Assembly: GCA_905235515.1 (NCBI GenBank)
Contig: CAJOLV010000009.1
Span: 1 to 63,879, forward strand
DNA: 63,879 bases
Source: an uncultured Bacilli bacterium
GTDB lineage: Bacteria; Bacillota_I; Bacilli_A; RFN20; CAG-826
Reading direction: 5' to 3'
The notes under the pieces are model-generated. The model worked only from the letters and a program-made list of their open reading frames with translations. It was not told where the DNA came from and made no database searches. The position numbers were made by a program, and so were the translations under genes. Shown here one piece after another: positions 42,656-51,784 of this stretch. How positions within the stretch are numbered: position 1 is the first letter of the stretch; every line of letters starts with the position of its first letter.

Positions 42656-44071
42656 TTATTGTTCAGGATTTGTTCCTTCTTCGAGTAAATCTGGTTCCAC
42701 TGTTTCTTCTTGAACCTTCTCCTTATTCACTCTGCCGAGTTCAGAAATGGATTTTGGTAAAAAGAACGCTAAACCAAACGCAATGAGTGTCGCGACTGCT
42801 GCCACGATTGTAATGTAGAATGTTCCTTTGTGCCCTAAAATATTTGCGGTTTTTAACACAGTTAAAATAGCAGTGCCACCAATACCACTAGCGACTCCAG
42901 AGAATAAACCTTGGACAGCGAAATACATCGCAGAGTGGGAGATGCCAGTTCTCTTTTCATCATCGGCAGCGAGTTGAGATGGGATGGAATAAGCCACTGC
43001 AAACATCGCACCGATAGAGAACGAGGAAGCGACACCACAGACCATACCAAGGATCATCTTGACTGTGTCGGAAACATTTAATAATGAGATGCCAAAGAAT
43101 GCTAGCATACCTAACGCAAAGATTAATAATGTATATTGGAAAGCAAACTTAAAGCCTCTCTTAGCAATTAATTTATTATAAATAAGAAATGTAAATGGAA
43201 CAGGAGCAAACGCCGCTGCCATAACTGGTGTCATTGGTAAACCAGTAATGGAGAAGTATTCGTTGATGCCATTTAAGAATAATTGAAGACCTAAAGTCAT
43301 AAATGAATAGACAATCATCCAAATGATAAAGTCTTTATTTTTAAACGTATAGCCGACTGATTTAAAGAGATTGACAGTCTTTTCAACTTCTCCAACGCCA
43401 TCTTTAGTGCTCTCTTCCTTAATCATAAATAATGGAATTAGCATCAATAACACCAATGGTAAGCAAACTAATGCGACATATTTAATATTCAAACCTTTTA
43501 AAATCATTGGCACTAAAGCAAAACCAAAGATGAAATAGGTAATATCTGCAATAGATTTTGTATTAGATAAGAAACGACGATCTTTTTCATTGTCAACAAT
43601 TTCTGTAAATGTCGCATAATATGTGACCATTGTTAATGTATAGAATGAATAGAAAATAGCGAGAACAAGGAAGTAATACCAAGTATTAAGGAGTGATCTT
43701 TCCGCTAATTGAGGGACAAACAAGGCAAAAGCCACATAAGCTAATGTCATCGGTATTAAACCAATAATTAAGGATGGTCTTCTTCTCCCCCATCTAGTTT
43801 TTAATCTATCGGTCAATTGGGCCATTGGGATATCAATAACACCATCAATAACCTTAGCGATAACACCAAACACTGCCCATAGACCTGGAGCGACAAGATA
43901 CATAATTCCTTCAGAGCCGGCAAATGTGTGTGTTGCCCATTGTGCTTCGGCAAAACCTTCAGCGATAATCGCACTACATAAGTATGAGCCCATGATAAGG
44001 TTTAAAAAGTTAACGCCTAACGCCCCAAAAGCGTAAAGGATTAATTTAGCTTTACTCCTAATTGGTTTCAT
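42656..44071 (-). CDS. MFS_2 (GPH/MFSD2-type) cation symporter
   Basis: This 471-residue protein has 12 predicted transmembrane helices. Signatures of the melibiose/GPH superfamily are the DGVIDIPMAQLTDRLKTRWGRRRP loop (Asp/Arg-rich cation site) and the second-half repeat. Members carry sugars, but the same family includes MFSD2A-type lysolipid transporters. Flanked by fakA and fakB, with 2-bp gaps, it may import or flip a lipid, lysolipid or glycolipid. That is an inference from neighbours only. An acidic ~20-residue C-terminal tail is unremarkable. Confidence 0.85.
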   Translation of the reverse strand: MKPIRSKAKLILYAFGALGVNFLNLIMGSYLCSAIIAEGFAEAQWATHTFAGSEGIMYLVAPGLWAVFGVIAKVIDGVIDIPMAQLTDRLKTRWGRRRPSLIIGLIPMTLAYVAFALFVPQLAERSLLNTWYYFLVLAIFYSFYTLTMVTYYATFTEIVDNEKDRRFLSNTKSIADITYFIFGFALVPMILKGLNIKYVALVCLPLVLLMLIPLFMIKEESTKDGVGEVEKTVNLFKSVGYTFKNKDFIIWMIVYSFMTLGLQLFLNGINEYFSITGLPMTPVMAAAFAPVPFTFLIYNKLIAKRGFKFAFQYTLLIFALGMLAFFGISLLNVSDTVKMILGMVCGVASSFSIGAMFAVAYSIPSQLAADDEKRTGISHSAMYFAVQGLFSGVASGIGGTAILTVLKTANILGHKGTFYITIVAAVATLIAFGLAFFLPKSISELGRVNKEKVQEETVEPDLLEEGTNPEQ

Positions 44072-44073
44072 GA

Positions 44074-45015
44074 TTATTTACCAACTTTCTCCATAATTTT
44101 CTTAATAGCTTCTGTTTCTTGGACTAAATCTTGACTAATTGGTTTGCCATAATAATAGGCCGCCATTAAACCTGGACCGACATTGATACCGCAATTTGGC
44201 ATAACGTCATTGATATAAACAGCCTTTGGATGGAATTTTTCAATTATTAATTGTTTGAAAGTTTCAGCTTGTTTATGACGATTGCTAGTAGCGATAAAGA
44301 CAATTTGATTTTGAATATCGGTTGAGAATTCTTCAATGTATTGAAGTAAGATTTCAATTGTTTGTTTTTCGCCTTTACCTTTACCGATAACAGTGGTTAA
44401 ACCATTATAGTCAAATTCACCAATTGGCTTAATGCCAATTAAAGAACCAAAGAACGCTTTTGCGTGAGTGATTCTACCTTTTTTCGCAACGAAGGATAAA
44501 TCATCCATCCAACCAGTTTGGTGGAAATGGTTCTTGTTTTCTTCTAACCAGTCAAAGACTTCTTTAATGGATTTGCCTTCTTTTCTTAAATCAGAGGCAT
44601 AAGTCGCCATTAAACCAGCGGCCGGTCCAAATCTTAATGTATCAACAATATATAATTCGGCTTCTGGATATTTTGCTTTAATTTCTTCTTGGGCTTTGCT
44701 CATAAAGGAATATGTGCCACTGATACCAGTAGATATACACAAAACTAATAAGCCAATTCCCGCTTTAGCATGTTTTTCAAATTCAATAAAACATTCTTGA
44801 GTGTTCGGTGGAGAAGTTTTATACCCATCTGGATCTCTTTTGAGATCTTTATAAAATTGGTCTCTTTCTTCTGGTGACCAGCTATTGATAGCGTCGTGTT
44901 CTTTTCCATCTGGGGTTGTGTAATGACCCATGATCATTTCGATGTCATACTCTTTTAAGAGTTGATCGGAAAGTTCACAAGTGTTATCAACCATAATTGC
45001 AAACTTCTTACTCAT
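44074..45015 (-). CDS. fakB: Fatty-acid-binding protein of the DegV/FakB family
   Basis: This 313-residue protein has FAIMVDNTCELSDQLLKEYD at the N-terminus, YKTSPPNTQE, CISTGISGTYSFM (carboxylate-binding Ser/Thr), VDTLRFGPAAGLMA and a GPGLMAAYYYGK end, all typical of DegV/FakB. It binds a fatty acid and presents it to FakA. It overlaps the upstream hydrolase gene by 8 bp. This class has several paralogues with different chain preferences, and the sequence alone does not tell which chain. Confidence 0.9.
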   Translation of the reverse strand: MSKKFAIMVDNTCELSDQLLKEYDIEMIMGHYTTPDGKEHDAINSWSPEERDQFYKDLKRDPDGYKTSPPNTQECFIEFEKHAKAGIGLLVLCISTGISGTYSFMSKAQEEIKAKYPEAELYIVDTLRFGPAAGLMATYASDLRKEGKSIKEVFDWLEENKNHFHQTGWMDDLSFVAKKGRITHAKAFFGSLIGIKPIGEFDYNGLTTVIGKGKGEKQTIEILLQYIEEFSTDIQNQIVFIATSNRHKQAETFKQLIIEKFHPKAVYINDVMPNCGINVGPGLMAAYYYGKPISQDLVQETEAIKKIMEKVGK

Positions 45016-45955
45016 CTAGTGTACCTCCGTTAGTATTTAAGAAAGTTATAAATTGTTTAATGACTGTCTCCCCACCAAAAGTGAGAGCAATCGCATGACC
45101 CGCTCCTTCAACAAGAATCTTCTTTTTAGAAGAAGCACATTTATCATAATTATCATTAAAAAAGTCCATTTTGACAACAATATCTTTACTCCCCTGAGTA
45201 AATAAAGTTGGAATTTTGTTAGATTGGAGAGAAATTCTTGTATCGTCTTCACGGAAATCTGCTTTTAAGATTTTTTTTGTAAACCATCTCACTAATCCCA
45301 TAAAAATACCTTTTGGAATGTGACGTTGTATAGAAATATAGTCCACTAATTCAAAAACATTAGTGTACGCAGCATCAATCACCATCGCTTTAACGATATT
45401 TGCATCAAAATAAGGTGAGGCTAACGCAACAGTTGTCGCGCCCATAGAAGCGCCATATAAATAGATGTTTTCACACTTCTTTTCATTATGAATATAATCA
45501 ACCCAAGCAAGAGCATCTTTCTTTTCATGATATCCGAATGAAGTAAACCTACCATCACTAAGGCCATGAGCTCTTGAATAGATGAGCAAAACATTATATC
45601 CTTCGCTTAGTAATCTTAACACTAAGTTAGGAAATAAAAGAGTTGGCTCAGTTCTCAAACCATGAAAGAAAATGATAGTCTTTTTTGAGTTATTTTCATA
45701 ATAACGGCCACGTAGTGTTAAACCATCAAAAGATTTAATTTCCACTATTTCGTGGGGTGTTTGCATCAATTTATCATGCGATTCCAGCATTTCTTGACGA
45801 GTTTTCTCATAATCTGGATTTGTGTCAAACGCCTTTCTAACTTTCTCATCAGACCATCTTCTATAGTTCGCATAGAAAACAAAATATGAGGCAATAACAT
45901 GAGGGATTACCACCAGAAATAAGATTGCACCAACAACAATTAAAGCAATGTACAT
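45008..45955 (-). CDS. Membrane-anchored alpha/beta hydrolase (Bem46-like)
   Basis: This 315-residue protein has an N-terminal transmembrane helix (about 1-28). TIIFFHGLRTEPTLLF, SRAHGLSDGRFTSFG, YLYGASMGATTVAL (G-A-S-M-G, nucleophile Ser), TQGSKDIVVK (acid) and EGAGHAIAL (His) give a full triad. It is probably a serine esterase or lipase at the inner leaflet or outer face of the membrane. It lies 2 bp after an acyltransferase gene in the lipid operon. Confidence 0.85.
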   Translation of the reverse strand: MYIALIVVGAILFLVVIPHVIASYFVFYANYRRWSDEKVRKAFDTNPDYEKTRQEMLESHDKLMQTPHEIVEIKSFDGLTLRGRYYENNSKKTIIFFHGLRTEPTLLFPNLVLRLLSEGYNVLLIYSRAHGLSDGRFTSFGYHEKKDALAWVDYIHNEKKCENIYLYGASMGATTVALASPYFDANIVKAMVIDAAYTNVFELVDYISIQRHIPKGIFMGLVRWFTKKILKADFREDDTRISLQSNKIPTLFTQGSKDIVVKMDFFNDNYDKCASSKKKILVEGAGHAIALTFGGETVIKQFITFLNTNGGTLDE

Positions 45956-45957
45956 TA

Positions 45958-46638
45958 TTAACCTCTTTTTACTTTCTTTTCTTTATAGTGATTTTCACAT
46001 AAATCTTCTAGTTTTTCTTCTTGCTCACGAAGATATGCGGTAGCGTTATCTAAATCGTTTTTTGTTAAAATAGAACCAGTTTTAAAATCGTTTGGGCTAA
46101 TCGGTTCACCCATTGCAATGATTAAACGGCTATACCAATGTGGTCTTCTTTTAATATAGACAGGAATAATTGGTGAACCACTACGCAACGCCATCATAAC
46201 AGCGCCATTTTTAAACATTTGAACACCTTCAGAGGATAAATTGACTTTTCCTTCTGGGAACATAGTGACGATATTACCAACTTTTAAGTTATCAGTAATT
46301 TCTTTAAATGTCGCAAAAGAGAAATTATCTCTATCAATTTCAATACATTTAAAACCTTTAGTGAATAACCAATGTTTAAACTTACCAGCAAATAATTCTT
46401 TTGTGGCGATGAAATGGTGTCTTCTCCTCCATAATCCGATCATTAAAAGCATTGGATCCACCATTGTTATGTGATTAGAAATGATTAAGTTACCGCCCTT
46501 CATCTTTTTATTAGCTTTAGCTTTATCAGAGATATAAATGATTTTTGGACGATACAAAAGTAAGCCAGGAGAAGCAGTAATCCTGACAAAATCAAAGAAT
46601 AAATATCTTAAACTTATCGCTCTATTTCTTTTGACCAT
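45958..46638 (-). CDS. PlsC-type acyltransferase (1-acylglycerol-phosphate acyltransferase family)
   Basis: This 226-residue protein contains ISNHITMVDP (HxxxxD catalytic motif), CIEIDRDNFSFATFKE, MFPEGKVN (acceptor-binding FPEG) and SPIIPVYIKRRPHW. It transfers an acyl group to a lysophosphatidate-like acceptor. Its start overlaps the next acyltransferase gene upstream by 17 bp, so the pair is translationally coupled. Confidence 0.88.
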   Translation of the reverse strand: MVKRNRAISLRYLFFDFVRITASPGLLLYRPKIIYISDKAKANKKMKGGNLIISNHITMVDPMLLMIGLWRRRHHFIATKELFAGKFKHWLFTKGFKCIEIDRDNFSFATFKEITDNLKVGNIVTMFPEGKVNLSSEGVQMFKNGAVMMALRSGSPIIPVYIKRRPHWYSRLIIAMGEPISPNDFKTGSILTKNDLDNATAYLREQEEKLEDLCENHYKEKKVKRG

Positions 46639-47251
46639 CTAGCTTTCCTTTTAATTCAATTATTCTATCTCTTAACAAATTAGTAATGTTAGTAACATTT
46701 TCTTTTTCTGTTTTAGTTATATCGTAATAGTCAAATGCATTAAATGGTTTACCAATTATTACTCGGGCTCTTTTCTTTTTAAAATAGGAGCCATTTGTGG
46801 CGCATGGAATAATTGGTGCTTTACTTTGTAAAGCAAGAAGAATAACGCTTTGTTTAAATTCTAAAGGTTTTTCTTCTTCTGGTTTTGGAATACGACTCTC
46901 TGGAAATGTCCCCACTACTCCACCCTTATTAATCACTTCATTGCTCTTATCTAAGAATGATAAGTCATGTGTGTTTCTATTCACATAAATGCCGCCCATC
47001 ATTTTTAAAAACGTTTTGAGGCCTCTTCTTGTATAAAGGATTTCCGCCATTAAGTAACGGAGAATGCGGTAAAAAACAAATAAATAAACTGCATAATCAT
47101 AAACCGATGTGTGGTTACTGACTATGATTGCCCCACCTTTAATATGACGGGATTGAACTTTTTTATCTTCATAATAAATCTTGGTGCGGAAGGCACACCA
47201 TTGGACAATCCAACCAGTAATACGGACAAACCATTGAAATATAGCAATCAT
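46622..47251 (-). CDS. PlsC-type acyltransferase
   Basis: This 209-residue protein has VSNHTSVYDYAV (HxxxxD) and GGIYVNRNTHDLSF. GTFPESRIPKP stands at the FPEG position, with Ser in place of Gly, a mild deviation. APIIPCATNG follows. An N-terminal hydrophobic segment is present. It overlaps the ligase gene by 4 bp and the next acyltransferase gene by 17 bp. It probably works in the same pathway, at a different acceptor position or on a different acceptor. Confidence 0.85.
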   Translation of the reverse strand: MIAIFQWFVRITGWIVQWCAFRTKIYYEDKKVQSRHIKGGAIIVSNHTSVYDYAVYLFVFYRILRYLMAEILYTRRGLKTFLKMMGGIYVNRNTHDLSFLDKSNEVINKGGVVGTFPESRIPKPEEEKPLEFKQSVILLALQSKAPIIPCATNGSYFKKKRARVIIGKPFNAFDYYDITKTEKENVTNITNLLRDRIIELKGKLDGQKK

Positions 47252-49167
47252 AAATTCTGTTTAATGAAACTAGAGATATCACTAACTGTGTGTTTTAACT
47301 CTTCATTCGATAATATCGAAACATTGAATTCTTCTTTAATTTTGTTATCAACAATTAAAAAATCTAAAGATGTTCCTCCATAATCAGAGAAGAAATCCAA
47401 ATTAGCGTTAATCTCTTCAGCTTTGATACCTAACACCAGTGAGAATAATTCTTTAATTTTTAAAGATATCGCATCATCAATTGCTTTATCGTCTTGGACA
47501 TTATCAGCAATAATTAAGCGATGATTCATATAATCATCAGTTAAACGTTTACGATTGAGTTTAAATTCATCTCCTTGGATTAGAGGAGTAGTCACTATTT
47601 CCACTTTACCAATTTGTTTATCTAAATTATTAGATATCATCTTCTTTTTAATCTTGTCTTTAATTTTCTCAATTGATTCTAGAGATGAGTATTTATTCAC
47701 TGACACTAATAAGGTTGGAACATTATTCTCCTTATTTAAAATGAGACACATTCCATTTACACCATCGACATATAATTCTGCTTCAATGATATTAGGGTTA
47801 AGGTTTTCACCACTGATGGAGACCACTAAATCATCTTCCCTACCATATAGATAAAATCTATCCCCTTTTCGTTTTGCTAAATCATGGGTTATAAAATAAT
47901 CGTCACTACGATTAATGACTTTGTCACCTTCAATAATATATTTGGATAAGCCTTTACTTTTAACAAGCAATTCACCACTATCATTAATTTGATATTCGAC
48001 ATATGGTAATGGATGACCGATTGATCCAGTAGTTAAATATTTATATTTATTTGATAATTCTACAGATGTGATACCAATTTCACTCATGCCATAACCATTC
48101 GCGAGATGATAACCAATATAGTTAAAGAAGGACAAAACTTCTTTTTCAATCATCGACCCACCAGTAATCATAAAATAGACAGAACCACCAAATAATTTTT
48201 CTCTTACTTCTTTAAAAGCAAGTTTTCTAAAAAGTTTACCTAAAATTGGTAATCCTTGGGTTTTCGCTGCAATTCTCATTCCTTTTTGATATTTTTGATA
48301 AGTTTTATCACCCATTGCTTTAATTTCTCTTATCGCACTTTCATATGTTTTTTGCCATAAAAGAGGGACCGCAAAGATATGGGTGACATGATGTCTTTTA
48401 ATTGTTGATTGAATTGTCGCAGGGGTTAAATTATTAAGCCTTACGAAGGTTCTTGAAAAGAAGCCAAACCAAGTATATAAAGCAATTAAACCAAAGATAT
48501 GATAAAAAGGTAAGAAAGCAAGAAGCTTTAATTCACCTTGATAATGTTTCTTAACCAATTTATTAGATAAGATAATGTGTTTACTTTGTTTAATGATATA
48601 TTTAAATTCTTCAGCGGAATATGCGCACACTTTAACATTATTAGATGTACCACTACTCATCACAAAGATTTCACTACCAAATTCTCCATTATATTGTGGA
48701 GCAATTCTATCTAAATCATCTAATCTAATAGTCTTAGTATTAAATCTTTTTTCATCATCACTGATGACTAAAATAGCTTTAGTGTTATTTAATGTGTTAT
48801 TTAATGAAGTAATATCTAATCTTTTATTTAATAAAAGTGGTCGACATCCACATTTTAAAATAGCCCAAAAAGCTTCAATCCACTGATGACTATTTTCAAG
48901 GTTTAAACCAATAACTGAATTATATGGAGTGTCGCCGATGATGTCTTTTAAAGCATTAGCCATTTTAATTGCGTTTTCTTTAGCTTCACCATAGGTGATT
49001 TTCTTAATTAAAAAGCCTAGGCTTTCTTCAAACATCACATTTGTGGATTCTAAAAACATCAAATCAAATAAATAAGAGAAGGAAATTTCTCCCTTATCTA
49101 ATAAAGAGAGTTTGTAATTAACAAACCCATTTAATGTTTTATAACCATTAATATTTGTGTATTTCAT
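47248..49167 (-). CDS. Acyl-adenylating enzyme fused to an acyl-carrier domain
   Basis: This 639-residue protein has an AMP-binding domain (about 30-530), with EIFVMSSGTSNNVKVCAYS at the P-loop-like A3 motif, YHIFGLIALYTWFGFF, GYGMSEIGITS (A5) and LYGREDDLVVSISGENLNP (A8). A C-terminal carrier domain (about 560-639) has FFSDYGGTSLDFLIV with the phosphopantetheine Ser600 (codon 47370-47368). Fusion of ligase and carrier suggests that an acyl group is activated and loaded on its own carrier for the next enzymes, probably the acyltransferases encoded immediately downstream. Confidence 0.9.
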   Translation of the reverse strand: MKYTNINGYKTLNGFVNYKLSLLDKGEISFSYLFDLMFLESTNVMFEESLGFLIKKITYGEAKENAIKMANALKDIIGDTPYNSVIGLNLENSHQWIEAFWAILKCGCRPLLLNKRLDITSLNNTLNNTKAILVISDDEKRFNTKTIRLDDLDRIAPQYNGEFGSEIFVMSSGTSNNVKVCAYSAEEFKYIIKQSKHIILSNKLVKKHYQGELKLLAFLPFYHIFGLIALYTWFGFFSRTFVRLNNLTPATIQSTIKRHHVTHIFAVPLLWQKTYESAIREIKAMGDKTYQKYQKGMRIAAKTQGLPILGKLFRKLAFKEVREKLFGGSVYFMITGGSMIEKEVLSFFNYIGYHLANGYGMSEIGITSVELSNKYKYLTTGSIGHPLPYVEYQINDSGELLVKSKGLSKYIIEGDKVINRSDDYFITHDLAKRKGDRFYLYGREDDLVVSISGENLNPNIIEAELYVDGVNGMCLILNKENNVPTLLVSVNKYSSLESIEKIKDKIKKKMISNNLDKQIGKVEIVTTPLIQGDEFKLNRKRLTDDYMNHRLIIADNVQDDKAIDDAISLKIKELFSLVLGIKAEEINANLDFFSDYGGTSLDFLIVDNKIKEEFNVSILSNEELKHTVSDISSFIKQNL

Positions 49168-49169
49168 AA

Positions 49170-50696
49170 TTAATAGCTTTTTTTCGACAAGGATATTGAT
49201 GGTTTATCACCGAGCAAATATCTGATGTTCTCCTTCGCACAAACCTTTTGGACTGCCCAAGTGCCTGTCGCTAAAGCGAAAGGTAATCCGCCAGGAGAAG
49301 CCATCCATTGAGAAGCCATATAAACATTATTTAATCCTTTGATTCTTCCACTATCCCAATACATACTGTTTTTACTAGTAAAAGCAAAGGACATATAAGC
49401 ACCTTTATAATTATTTGTGTATCTAGTTAATGTTATCGGAGTGGAGACATCTAATAATTCAATATTTCCTTCTAATTCAGGGAAGCGTTTAATGATACGA
49501 GAAATGACATCGTTCGCGACTCTTTGCTTTTCTAATCGGTAGTTATTTTTATCTAAAGATTTCCAATAATCATAATCTTCTTGGAATTGGTTAAGTAAGA
49601 TTAAAACTACACTATTGCCCTTAGAGGAGATTGTTTTATCATAACTAAAATCTCTCATATGGATACCAGTAACTTTTTGTTTACCAACCATAAATGGTTC
49701 GCATTCAAAGTGATAGATAAAATCTTTCTTGATATCTTTTTTAAAATTGACAAACACCAATGTAGATGAAGGAGTTGGATTCTTCGTTTCGTTAAATAAA
49801 TTCTTATAGAATTTTTTCTTAATATATCGATCTTTTAGGATGTTATGTAAGAAATAAAATGAATCACAAGCTGGGATTAAATAATCGCAATCATAGATTC
49901 TACCATTTTCTAAAACCACACCAGTGACATTATTATCATTAATAATGACATCTTTAACAGGAGAATTAGTTTTTATTGTTCCACCAAGAGAAAGGAAATA
50001 ATCTTTCATATTTTCAATCATTTTGACAGAACCACCAATTGGGACTCCACCATTACCAGACGCTATTGCAGCGTAAGAATAGATAACTTGGAATAGATTA
50101 CCTCTTCCACCTTGAATCTTATCAATCGCATTTCTAATTGCGGGATGTTTAAATTTACGAGCGTATTTATAATTATCCATCTTCATTGTCATCAAATATG
50201 ATGGAAAAACACTTAGAACTTTTAATCCATAAGCTAAAAGCTTAAAGATATTCATCTTACCTACAGGTGTAGTGACTGGAGAAGAAATCCTCATAAAGTC
50301 TCTCACCTTATTAAAGAAACGATGAATTTGTCTTTTATCCTCTGGGGAAATTTCTATCCAAGTTTGTTCGGCTTTATCAATGTCAGAATAAAAAGGTACT
50401 TCTATTCCTTTATACTCAAAGGTTCCAAAAGATGGAAGATGAACAATATCTTCATTACATTGAAAAGCGTGGACATTTTTCCACATTCTATTTAAATCAC
50501 AACCATCTTTAGTGCCTGTTAGCCAATGGATACAACCATCGAGATAATGACCTTTACGATACCAACCAGTGCATAGACCACCGACAGTGGGATTTTTTTC
50601 TAATATTGTGGCGTGGAGCCCGTGTTGTTCAGCATAAATACCAGCAGCTAAACCAGAGACACCCGCTCCGATAATAATGACGTCTTTAATACGCAT
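49170..50696 (-). CDS. FAD-dependent oxidoreductase of the phytoene desaturase / retinol saturase type
   Basis: This 508-residue protein has the dinucleotide-binding motif VIIIGAGVSGLAAGIYAEQHG with the following EKNPTVGGLCTGWYRKGHYLDGC loop. GRGNLFQVIYSYAAIASGNG and GGSVKMIENMKDYFLSLGG are the CrtI/RetSat-family middle motifs, and SQWMASPGGLPFALATGTW is the C-terminal FAD motif. No phytoene synthase gene is nearby, so an acyl chain or a prenyl lipid is as likely a substrate as a carotenoid. It is the first gene of the operon. -10 TAAAAT lies 6 nt before the ATG and there is no RBS, so the mRNA would be leaderless. Confidence 0.85.
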   Translation of the reverse strand: MRIKDVIIIGAGVSGLAAGIYAEQHGLHATILEKNPTVGGLCTGWYRKGHYLDGCIHWLTGTKDGCDLNRMWKNVHAFQCNEDIVHLPSFGTFEYKGIEVPFYSDIDKAEQTWIEISPEDKRQIHRFFNKVRDFMRISSPVTTPVGKMNIFKLLAYGLKVLSVFPSYLMTMKMDNYKYARKFKHPAIRNAIDKIQGGRGNLFQVIYSYAAIASGNGGVPIGGSVKMIENMKDYFLSLGGTIKTNSPVKDVIINDNNVTGVVLENGRIYDCDYLIPACDSFYFLHNILKDRYIKKKFYKNLFNETKNPTPSSTLVFVNFKKDIKKDFIYHFECEPFMVGKQKVTGIHMRDFSYDKTISSKGNSVVLILLNQFQEDYDYWKSLDKNNYRLEKQRVANDVISRIIKRFPELEGNIELLDVSTPITLTRYTNNYKGAYMSFAFTSKNSMYWDSGRIKGLNNVYMASQWMASPGGLPFALATGTWAVQKVCAKENIRYLLGDKPSISLSKKSY

Positions 50697-50702
50697 ACGC
50701 TT

Positions 50703-50731
50703 ATTTTACACGCTCACGTTTAATAAGTCAA
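50703..50731 (-). promoter_or_regulatory. Promoter of the lipid operon, leaderless
   Basis: TTGACT (50731-50726), 17 bp and TAAAAT (50708-50703) on the minus strand. The ATG at 50696 follows 6 nt after the -10, where transcription would start. Confidence 0.7.
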
Positions 50732-50821
50732 AACGCACACGCATTAGAGAATTGTTCCTATATTGATTAACTTTTTGTGGATTGTCATTTAAAATAGAAT
50801 AGTAACGATTAGAGGTATCAT

Positions 50822-51703
50822 ATGAGCAAACAAGAATTAATCGCTTTAACTAAGGAACTTCTCCAAGAAGAAAATTTAGAGAACAGAACTAGAGATTTAC
50901 AACTATTAAGAAGAGAATATAAATTTCTCAATGGTAGAGATGAAGAAAGTTATTTCGAACAAGAAGAAACCAATAAATTTATCGCTTTATTTAATGAATT
51001 AGCAAAAAAAGAGCCAAAATTATTGCTTTCTCCATATGACGAAAAGAAAAACATCATCGCTGAAGCGAGAAAATTATTAGACAAAAAAGAAGTCTTAGTG
51101 GCTAATAAAGAATTAGATAAATTATCTGATGACTTTAGAAAAGTTGGTAGATGTTCCACTAAAGAACAAGATGATGAATTATGGCAAGAATTTAGAGAAG
51201 CGAAAGATCAATTCTTTGCGAAGAAGAGAGCCTATTTTGAAGAATTAGCTAAATCTAATGCTGAGAAAAGAGAAAAGAAAGAAGCGATTATTGAAAAAGC
51301 CAAAGCCGTTATTGAAATAGATAACATGAAAGAGGCAAATGAACAAATGAATAACCTCAGAAAAGAATGGAAAGAAGTTGGTTATTCTGGTAAAGGTGAT
51401 GAATACTTATGGAAAGAATTCGCAAAAGTCTTAGATGAATTCCAAGATAAGAAAAAAGAACGTCATCGTGAAATGTTAAAACTCTTTGAAGAAAGAGCAA
51501 ATAAAAAAGAAGACTTAATCAAGAAAGCCAAACAACTCTTAGCGGATTCTGAATTTACTGATGAAGAAGTCGCAAAAGTAAGAAAAATGAGAGATGACTT
51601 TAGAAATATCGGTTTCGCCGGTAAAGAAAAAGAAGATGATCTCTACAATAAATTCGAAGCCGTTATTAAACAATACTTCGAAGAAATGAAATTCTATAAA
51701 TAA
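50822..51703 (+). CDS. DUF349 repeat protein
   Basis: This 293-residue, highly charged, almost wholly helical protein has at least three ~70-residue DUF349-type units (FRKVGRCSTKEQDDELWQEF, WKEVGYSGKGDEYLWKEF and FRNIGFAGKEKEDDLYNKF). Each has the W/F-[RK]-x-[VI]-G ... D-x-[LF]-W-x-[KE]-F pattern. The function of the domain is poorly understood. AGAGGTATC precedes the ATG. It is monocistronic with its own terminator. Confidence 0.88.
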   Translation: MSKQELIALTKELLQEENLENRTRDLQLLRREYKFLNGRDEESYFEQEETNKFIALFNELAKKEPKLLLSPYDEKKNIIAEARKLLDKKEVLVANKELDKLSDDFRKVGRCSTKEQDDELWQEFREAKDQFFAKKRAYFEELAKSNAEKREKKEAIIEKAKAVIEIDNMKEANEQMNNLRKEWKEVGYSGKGDEYLWKEFAKVLDEFQDKKKERHREMLKLFEERANKKEDLIKKAKQLLADSEFTDEEVAKVRKMRDDFRNIGFAGKEKEDDLYNKFEAVIKQYFEEMKFYK

Positions 51704-51710
51704 CAAAATT

Positions 51711-51732
51711 CCCTGCAAAGCAGGGTTTTTTC
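51711..51732 (+). terminator. Terminator of the DUF349 gene
   Basis: CCCTGC (51711-51716), loop AAA, GCAGGG (51720-51725), then TTTTTTC. Confidence 0.9.
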
Positions 51733-51778
51733 ATAAAAAAAGAGGTTGCCTTTAATAATTGAGCAGCCCCTTTTAAGT
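51733..51778 (-). terminator. Terminator of the Feo operon
   Basis: On the minus strand GGGGCTGC (51770-51763 region) pairs with GCAACCTC (51752-51745 region), with G-U pairs, followed by a run of seven T. Confidence 0.7.
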
Positions 51779-51784
51779 GGGAGA

